A DNA stretch of 64,000 nt from Fragilaria crotonensis (lineage: Eukaryota > Bacillariophyta > Fragilariophyceae > Fragilariales > Fragilariaceae). A model generated the notes under the pieces. It saw only the letters and a list, made by a program, of their open reading frames with translations, was not told the DNA's origin and made no database searches. Below are positions 55,967 through 64,000 of the stretch, piece by piece (position 1 is the stretch's first letter; every line of letters starts with the position of its first letter). The DNA is taken from positions 558,001 to 622,000 of the forward strand of contig JAKSYS010000001.1 in assembly GCA_022925895.1 (NCBI GenBank), in the 5' to 3' direction. Position numbers and translations under genes: made by a program.

Positions 55967-57547
55967 AAGTTGATAGGAGAGATTCCATTTCCTCTGCATT
56001 TTCATTGCTGGAAACAGCGAAAGGGGAAAGGGACTGTTTGGAAGTCGACTGAACCTGATGTAACAACTTTGACATTGAAATGTGCTTTTCGGGCATCTGT
56101 TAACAATTGGCGAGTGAATATCGCTCGTGAGTCTGGCTTGATGTAATCCACCATATAGCGGGCTACTCCAGCGTCCGAGCAGCATCTGAAACAGTAAGAC
56201 TTACGTACATTCTACCCCTTTGAGACAAGAATGTCTTATGTTGATTAAACGACGGTTGTTGGCTACGAACTGCAGTTCTGACTAACTTCCGCACCTTGCG
56301 ATGAACTTTTGTTTGTACGTCGGCTTCAAAAGCAGTGTTGGAGATGACTCGGTCAAGATGGCGAACAGGGGGAGTGCAAAAGTCCAGACGGAACCGTGAG
56401 ATCTCGTTAGGACAGAGATTCGCTTGCTCTGGATCGAAGTGCCTATAGTCGAGTTTACGTGCAGCCCCCCACTCTTTTGACTAGTGTTTACGAAAACCGC
56501 CATTATGCTTAATCCACTTGATCATATCGTTTATTTAATTCGTCCGGATGAGATGAAAGCAGAGAAATGGGGGCTTCTTGGCCCTTGTTCTGGATCGTGC
56601 CAGTCTGTTCTGGATGTGGAGATGTTGCCGAAGATCTTTTGGATCGCTCTATTGGACGGTATCAATCATTGATATACATTCAGTCTTGGTCCCGATGAGT
56701 TCAAACTTCTCACCGACGGCATCTTGCACAGTTTTCATCCGGTACACATGGAGCATTAATGAAGAGACAAGATTCGTTGCATTGAAACTTGATCGTCGTT
56801 TTCTCCATCAAATCAGATCACGAGCCGTCTCCATTCGTCCACCGGACGTGATGCGACCCTAGATGGCGAGTGAGGGATAGTACTCATTCGATCATAACTC
56901 TGCTAGGCACTCGCAGGATTCTTCACCTTCAACTCTTGGTTTGGTCAAAAAGTGAGCGTCATGGCACCACTTGTCATTAATATAAATACGTTACATTCTA
57001 CGACTTACACATGTAAAGCCTTTCCTTTGTTCTTCTGATTTCTGATGCGCCCTTGTTAGTTTGTTCGCATTCACTTGATTCTCGAATGCGCGCAAACACT
57101 ATGATGAACCCCTCCACCAAATTGTGACAGGGCTTGCAAAGTCTTCGAGTGTAGTCATTTTTGTCGGGAACACGTTTGTAAGCTACAACAACGAAAGCCG
57201 GTTGATAAATGGAAAATATGTATGTGTAACTTTTAGGAGAGCATATGGTCTACTGCTTATATGTTTACATAAGAGTCATATGATAAGTATACGTTTCCGC
57301 TTGAACCATATATGTCATATATATGTGTAAGACTTCTACCAGGTCCCAGGTACCTGGTACTCGTACACGTCGAGCTGACGGATGCGACAAAAAATGACTT
57401 GTCTGAAGTGCTGGACTTTCCACTGCAATCATCCAGTGTTCAAGTACTCCAACGTCTGGTAGTCTACTCCGAGTACAAACCTTTGGTTCTGAACGGTGAA
57501 TTGCGTGACTTCTGTCGCCATTTGAAAGCAACTCCGACGACGATGGG
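55967..57547. other. Decayed duplicate region, no intact gene
   Basis: The stretch 56130-57120 is a diverged copy of 51250-52120 (shared words such as ATCACGAGCCGTCTCCATCG, GGCACTCGCA and TTCACTTGATTCTCGAATGC). It lies after an LRR fragment in both places, so it is probably the ruined body and flank of an old LRR gene. GTAC motifs near 57340-57370. Confidence 0.45.
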
Positions 57548-59204
57548 ATGGATTCTTCTGGTGGTGGTGAGAGGACAGCGCCCGTAACTACAGCAGAAGA
57601 ACGTACAGCAGACTTGACGGAAGCCGAAATGAAGCACCATGATGACTTTGTTGAAGAATTTTTGTATCTTTTGGAGAATGGACTTAGTGCATCGGTCGAC
57701 GGCAACGCCGACGTCGATTACATGGATTCTTTGGGTGGCGATGAGAGGAATGCGTCTGTAACTGCAGCAACAGAACAAAAAGCAGACTTGATGGAAGTCA
57801 ATGCCAAGAAGAACGACTTTGATGTAGGATGTCAGCCTGAGTTACCCCGCATGTCCACGTTGTCAGATGCTTCTGACTTCCCTCCACGTTCGTCGTTACC
57901 GCTAATTGACGACCACGACCTTGCTCCCAGTGATGGAATGAATAGATTGGAAGATGCACCATGGGGGTGGACCAATGCGTCGGCCCGGGCAACGAATGGT
58001 CGTGGCAAACGAGGTGGAAAGGCCTTCACTAGTTCTTGCGAACAACCAAGATATCCATGCTCCCGGAGCATATCCTGTATCACCATCTAGCAACGCACCA
58101 ACACGTCGGACATCCAATTTTTCAATCGGCACGTATGGTTCAGCCATAGGGTTCGTACATGAATCCCAGGAGGACGAGGGGATGCCAAACGCTGTTGAAA
58201 GTTTGCATGTTGTGGATGCACACCGTGTGGCAGATGCAAATGATAAGGGAACGATGATGGTTGCCGAGGTCCATCACATTATCATAAAATGGTACCAACG
58301 TCCCTTCTATCGATGGATTCTCCTTGGAATTAGCTTGCTTGGCTGCGGTCTCCTTGTCGTTGTGATTGTACTTATGGTTCGAACACCAGCTGCATCTAGC
58401 AGCTCGTCATTGTGGCCATCCACCGTTGCCCCGACTTCGGGGGCGCCCCCCTCACCAGGATCTATCACCTTGACGCCGGAAGAAATTGCCTGCCAGTTTC
58501 TTTCCATTCCAAACGTGACAATGTGTCGATTGAAAGTCATGTTTGACTCATATAAATCAAGCGATGCCACGACTGGTTCGACAATTCCAAGCGAGATTGG
58601 GCTCATGACGCAGCTGACGTATTTGGATTTTTATGGCAATCAATTAGCTTCCACAATTCCAAGCGAGATCGGGCTCTTATCGAATCTGAATTTATTGTCT
58701 TTCTGGAACAATCAGTTGACTTCCACAATTCCAAGTGAGATCATGCTCTTAACAAATCTGTTGAATTTGAAGTTTTTATTCAATCAGTTGACGGGCACAA
58801 TTCCAGGGGAGATGGCGCTCATGACACGGCTTGCGCGTTTGGATTTATTCAGCAATCAGATAATTTCCACAATTCCGAGTGAGATTGGGCTATTAACAGG
58901 TCTGACTTGTTTGTCCTTCTTCGGGAATCAGCTGTCGGGGACAATTCCAAGTGAGATCGGGCTCATGACACAACTGCTCCTTTTGGAACTCTCCAGCAAT
59001 AAGTTGACTTCCACGATTCCAAGTGAAATAGGGCTCTTGACAATTCTGACGGGTTTGTATTTTGATCACAATCAGTTAACAGGCACAATTCCGTCATCTC
59101 TCTGCTCACTCAGTGATTTCCCGATTTGGATTGACTGTGGTGAAATCAAGTGTGGTTCGGGTTGTTGCCAGTCAGGTGGAGAAGGTTCTCCTTCCTGTGG
59201 CTAG
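57548..59204 (+). CDS. Single-pass membrane LRR protein (one frameshift in the given sequence)
   Basis: Two overlapping frames (57548-58090 and 57954-59204) make one protein if one G is removed from the GGGGG run at 57963-57967. This restores RLEDAPWGGPMRRPGQRM and gives about 551 residues. The N-terminal cytosolic part is acidic and contains a self-duplication (MDSSGGGERTAPVTTAEERT against MDSLGGDERNASVTAATEQK). A hydrophobic helix LGISLLGCGLLVVVIVLMV follows, then a Ser/Pro linker, and about eight LRRs with the near-identical phrase TIPSEIGL. It ends in IDCGEIKCGSGCC, like the gene at 26034. The usual WxxCxWxGIxC cap is absent, replaced by a short CQFLSIPNVTMC segment. No kinase. Role unknown; start could be slightly upstream. 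Confidence 0.75.
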
Positions 59205-62200
59205 GTTTGGGAAGGAATGAAGGGTAGATCGGAGGAACGCAGAAAGATGAGGAAAGTGCTTTCCGGAGCATTTCATATTGTGGACTTTGGGTTGTGGTTG
59301 CACATGGTGAGGGACAATCAGCGGCAAAATGCAAGATGCAAATAAAACGATTGGATTTTGGATTTTGGCGTCGAATTGGAGTTGTCATTCCGTCTGCGGT
59401 GCTGTCTATGAAAGTAAGGTTGATGCTTTGCTGTTGATGATTCGAGTGATACGTGTATTGTGATAAGCTGGTCAAGCGTTCCAGCAGTCGCGAAACAAAA
59501 TGCCTGTTGTCGAGGAGCAGCATCCTCTGAGTCCACTGATAGCGATTGTTGAATGGCCGTTTCATTGGCACGTCGCGAAAAGAGATGTGTGTTTTGACGT
59601 CACCTTTGACTTCTCTGAAGATTGGGACGACAAATGTAAGTTGCGCCAGTCGAGATCCCGTGGATACCTCGATTGAAGTTGCAAATACTCACTCGCGACG
59701 AGTGGCCAGTCCTGGTAATATCCGAGCCAGTAGCACTCCTCGTTCTAATGCATACTTTCGTGATTGCGACTCACATCCCGCAGTAGAGTGCGTCTCGAAC
59801 ACATCTTTCAAGAGTCTTGTCGCCGGGGCCCGACGCCGCATGCTTAGAACATCAGTCATCAGTTAGACAATAGAAAGCATGCAGAAGAAGTAAAAATCAC
59901 GCCACATACGATACAATTCATTGCTTCAGTCATACAGTCATGACCAACGAACTACTCATCATACAACGAAGGAAAGAAAAAGAAAGGAAACGATGAAACA
60001 GACAACTCAATAAAGGTTTTTACGACACTTGTATGATGTGCGGATCGTCTACCAAATGAAAGCAGTCGCAAGTCGTAATAACAGATCAAAAGAAAGGTAC
60101 CAGGTAGCCAGTAGGCAGGTATGGTTATCGACACTAAAAATTATAGTTATAAAAGTGCAGGAGTGTATTCGCTCTGGTTTTCGATCAGATCGATCTGGCT
60201 GGCTGTGCATACAGTATGTGCGCGTCACTTTGACACGCCACGCCACGCCACACGCCAGGTGTCTTTTCAAAACTTATCGTACTGTACCGTTCGTTACTGT
60301 AATGGAGCTTAGTAGAATTTTTTCCGAGGAGTTTTTGCGAAGTAAGTGGTTTGTTTCTACGTGAGTCATAGTACGTTTTCTACGCAGCATAATTCGCCAC
60401 AATTTAAATCAACGGGGATGGCGCGACAGCCTACCCCCAACCCTACTGTACCCCAGGGTACCAGGTACTAGTACTCCCCGTAACAGGGACCAGGTAATGG
60501 CGCGTGTGAGTCGAGTTCCGTCGCTATCCGGCGGAACAGCAGCAGAACGTATCATACTGTATATAGATATTCGATTTTTTTTTAATGGAGCTTACTTGCT
60601 CCCCTCGAATTGAGTCCTCGTTCACACCCAAAATTCCATATTTATCCTGCAACCTGCGACTGATTGTACGTGCATCAAGTTTTACTAAATGGGTGCAATT
60701 CACGCGGCAGCAGAAAATGGAGTAAACAAGTATGTGTCACGAGTTACGAAGCATTGCATACAGTACCAGTACGCATAGGAGCAAACCAGAAATGCATCAT
60801 TTGCTCGGTTGATTCCTCAGTCATTTCTTGAGTGATGCAAATGGTTGACAGTGATCCTGGGCTGTCTTAATCCCCTGGATTTTTCCCTGACTTTTCCCAA
60901 ATGCCTATCACTGTGATGCTTCATCTCCTTGTCGCAACCAAAATTGCGCCCGTTAAGGGATGGCAGCGATGAAGTGATTTCGACGGAATCGCCTGAACAT
61001 CCTAAATGATGCAATATTGTGGTGATTAAGGGACGTTTCTCTACATAATGTTCACACAGTGCAGCACCCATTGCTTGACCATGAGCACCGTTCATCACCA
61101 AGCCACCTGGTCTCAGCACTTTCAAAGTTGTTGGCATAGATGCCAAAAGTGATGGTTGATCATGCAAAAATTCTCAACAGTCTTGCATGGATGATGAGAT
61201 ATCAGATGGTATTGACCAATGTCAAGTCAGATTCTTACAGCGGCGTCCCCTTTTTTGTTGCACAAGCAAAAACATTTCATTTTGGCGCAAGTGTCAGAGG
61301 TCTACTGTTCTGTTGCGGGGCCTGACAACAGTCCTACTATCAAGTGAAACAAATGATGACACAACACACGCAAGAAGGTGTCATCTTGTTGCAGCACTAA
61401 GTATCTCAGATTTCCCATCATCAGCAGCATGCACCAGCAAGACTTCTACCACTTTTGTGGCCAAAATTGCAAAAGAAGTGAAAGATGGTCCAGACAAAAT
61501 GGCACCCCTGCCACGCATTTGGTGGCAGGAGAAGAACAACAAGAGAAAATGTGTGTCCAAGCATGACAATCCAGGTGTCCATTGATACGTTTGACAACAC
61601 AGGAAGGAAATTTGACGCGACTCACAAAAACAAAAACAAAAACAGCTGGTACACCACCCACACAACAGTGTCACACCATTGAGGAAAAGCAATCAGCCCA
61701 AAATGAAGAAAAGATGTCACAGAAATCAATGGTTTGGCATTGGTGCAGAAACATGTGGCATCTCAGAGAGAAGAGGAACCCATTGCTGCTGCTTCTACTA
61801 CTGCTGGAAAGAAGAAAGTAGTAAAGTAGTAGATGCTATCTTCTCTTCCCTTGATTCAGGGCACAATCTTTTGTTCATTTTTTGCTGTTTGTTGTTGTTG
61901 GAACACTAACTGATTTGTCATCTGCTTCTACTCATGCATGACCTGCTGCCTGTTGGTTAGTAAATTCATCCAATGACAGCAAAGCCAGGAATCCCACAAG
62001 CAATACCAGTACCTTAGCCTCCAAGTTGCAACGGCTAACAGAATAAATCAAGTCTTTTGTCATAACCCTGTACTAGTTTTTGAATCAGCCTTTCTGTTTG
62101 TGACAGCATGAAAGTCCTGGGGAGTCTATTGTTGGAATATTATTTGATGTTTGATTTGACAACTGGATGAGGCATGATTGGAAGTTCAGCATGCTCCCAA

Positions 62201-62861
62201 ATCGTTGTTCCGAAATCTGCTTTGAAAAGTGTTCAAACGCGAAAATGTGCATACTTCTGAATGCCACATGACAATAAACATATGGATATTTCCAAAATAT
62301 GCTTATGCATATATTTCTGTTTGGCGTGACTCTCTAGCACGCATGTATGGATATTGTCCTGTCCTGAACATGTGAAAAATTTAAAATGCTGAACTGAAAG
62401 GTTGTGACTAAGCACATGACACGTGACCATGATAAAGGTTTGCTCGGAGTTCATTGGAGGTACCAGGTACAGTCGCTCAGGGCTCAGCATACGATTTACT
62501 TGCACATCATCACGATATCGCCGTCGACCACAGCTCCCATGTTCACTGTAGATAACGGTGTAACGGTAATTTTGAAAATTTGGGATTTTGATTTTCCCTC
62601 CACATTTTACAACGAACTCAAAATCTTCACAGCGCTTTATCTTGTGCTTGATGAATCCTGTAGCATGCGCGCACGAAACGGGAACAGTACGCGTGTAATA
62701 CATGTGTAAATGCTGCCAAATACTCGTCCCACGTATGATAGTAGCTCTCGACTCCAAAGCCGGCAAGTATTGTATGCATAGAGTTTTCTGATTATATCTT
62801 CATATACGAGTATTCTTAACGAAACAGGACAAAATCATCCAGCATCACCATTTGTTGCATC
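59205..62861. other. 3.6 kb region without a supported gene
   Basis: ORFs of 100-180 codons occur on both strands (for example 59546-59866 plus, 60817-61167 minus, 61187-61585 plus, 62233-62766 minus), but none shows a domain or shared protein-like composition. Other features: a GTAC-rich patch at 60450-60500, CACGCCACGCCACACGCC at about 60238, a T9-T10 run near 60576, and an AAACAAAAACAAAAAC run at about 61626. The part 60800-61650 could be an old transposon remnant, but I cannot support that. Confidence 0.4.
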
Positions 62862-64000
62862 ATGAGATTCTTCCGCAACAAGACGACGGCCCTTGCAGCG
62901 CAAGAAGATAAGGACGAATACGTTGTCGAAGTGCAAGATAACAACGCCGTATACCTCGGCGATTCAGAAAAGTTACACGACACGCTGGAAGATAATCCCA
63001 CATTTGATTCTGAAGCAAATACAGATGCACTTGGAGATGCAGTCAAGGATCATGACGATCAAGTCGATCCATTTGGAATTGAAATGGATGTCCAGACCTA
63101 TAAAAGGCAAACCCGGGCTGATGTCCCCGAGAAGTCTCCACAAGAAGAGAAATTCACAGTTTCTCCTCGTTCGATTCGAGCGCTCTTGATCTGCGCCTTG
63201 CTTGTGATTGCCTTGATCATCACCCTATTTATCTCCCTGTCCGTGACACGCGGAAAGAGTTCAGCAGCTTCGACGACGACTGCCTCACCTCCAACTGCAT
63301 CGCCTCCAACTGCATCGCCTCCAACTGCATCGCCTCCAACTGCATCACCTCCGACAACCACGGGCGGGTTGACTGCTGACGAAGCATCGGCTTACATTAT
63401 GAAATCCCTCAACTTTAGCACACCACAAGAGATTGCAACCGCCTCCAATGTGGCAACTCCACAAGGGCAGGCCGTCTCTTCCCTGGCGGTTGGTGAACAG
63501 CTTGCAACCACCAGGACGGCTCCATCCCGGATCCAACAACGCTATGCGTTGGCCGTATTGTACTACAGTACTTCTGGATCGTCGAATCCATGGGTTGATG
63601 CAGAGGGGTGGAGCACCATGGCAACCGAGGAATGTCAGTGGAAGGGTATCACGTGCGGCAGCAGTGGCGACAACAACACAAAATCCACAACGGACGAGTC
63701 GGTGGCTGTGACGGATCTCAATCTTGGTAAGTACGAAATGTTCCGGTCTTTATTCGTCACAAATGCTGGCGTAGATCCATTGTCTCAACACGCAACACCA
63801 ACACTTCTGACACACGTTTTAAACCTGTTACTTTCGCTTACATCCGTCGCATCATCATCAACATCATCATCAACTACCGGTAGCCCTCAACAATTTGGTT
63901 GGCACGATTCCGACCGAACTATGTAGTTTGAGTGACAGTCTCGTGAATCTCATTCTCTCAGGAAACCGTCTTAATGGTTCGATTCCGGAATGTTTCCCAT
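62862..64000 (+). CDS. Single-pass membrane LRR protein, 3' end cut by window
   Basis: Exon 1 is 62862-63726 and exon 2 starts at 63884; the 157-bp intron (GTAAGT...GTAG) joins TDLNL to ALNNLVGTIP in frame. The cytosolic part of about 105 residues is acidic. The membrane helix is ALLICALLVIALIITLFISL. A short linker of five ASPPT pentapeptides follows (63282-63356). The outer region has the complete cap block (QRYALAVLYYST, then DAEGWSTM, CQWKGITCG), and LRRs begin with LVGTIPTELCSLSDSLVNL and LNGSIPECFP at the window end. The same architecture as the genes at 26034 and 57548, and the closest intact relative of the fragments at 51121 and 55780. Confidence 0.85.
63282..63356 (+). repeat. Five 15-bp repeats encoding ASPPT
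   Basis: Unit GCATCGCCTCCAACT, nearly identical five times, forming a Pro/Thr spacer just outside the membrane helix of the LRR protein. Probably a length-variable site between alleles. Confidence 0.9.

Noticed and set aside
60817-61620. Possible transposase remnant
   Set aside because: Overlapping ORFs on both strands and some protein-like stretches, but I could not find catalytic residues, TIRs or target duplications.
61376-61700. 100-codon minus-strand ORF with Cys/Phe runs at 61381-61692
   Set aside because: Composition comes from complementing an AAACAAAAAC run and poly-Gln/Lys-like DNA. No start context or domain.
1-64000. tRNA and rRNA genes
   Set aside because: I looked for T-loop words (GGTTCGAATCC and variants) with a matching acceptor stem and found only chance hits, such as 13806 inside a coding region.

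Overview
The window looks like nuclear DNA of a diatom, most likely a raphid pennate. The genes are eukaryotic with short GT-AG introns (about 60-360 bp). They include a complete-looking ornithine carbamoyltransferase with a mitochondrial-type leader, a GST with an AFAP-type plastid presequence, several single-pass membrane LRR proteins, and an SdrD-B/Cna-B repeat protein. I cannot name the species. Spacers are strikingly rich in the palindrome GTAC.

Left part (1-31.8 kb), ordinary gene space: a huge SD-repeat protein whose C-terminus resembles an ATP-grasp domain (1-9795); a J-domain protein; deoxyhypusine synthase (frameshifted as given); a Cys-rich acidic hypothetical protein; a Cof-type HAD phosphatase; ornithine carbamoyltransferase; a small membrane protein; the E2 subunit of 2-oxoglutarate dehydrogenase; a GST; an LRR membrane protein; a COX20-like protein; and a TLC-domain (ceramide-synthase-like) protein.

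Middle part (31.5-57 kb), a tandem array of a roughly 3.2 kb unit, at least three copies plus part of a fourth. Each unit carries a TRIC-channel-like gene (intact at 54.2-55.4 kb, decayed elsewhere). Units 1-3 also carry a minus-strand gene of a family I do not recognise, built from three exons of which the middle one is only 10-16 nt. Mobile DNA has landed in the array. Unit 1 holds two complete 1.29 kb foldback elements with 3-bp target duplications. It also holds a third, broken foldback copy split by an 8.5 kb tyrosine-recombinase retroelement (gag-like, RT, RNase H, recombinase). Unit 2 holds a different 1.54 kb TIR element. Empty sites in sister units confirm the insertions.

Right part (57-64 kb): two more membrane LRR genes (the last cut by the window edge) separated by about 3.6 kb where I see no supported gene.

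The most noteworthy object is the retroelement. The broken foldback defines its ends (37406-45910). Its gag and RT frames are separated by one in-frame UGA followed by C. Its RT, RNase H and recombinase frames follow by two successive -1 steps without ATG starts. Several host genes also carry 1-2 base indels, often in homopolymers, so assembly error has to be excluded before any recoding claim.
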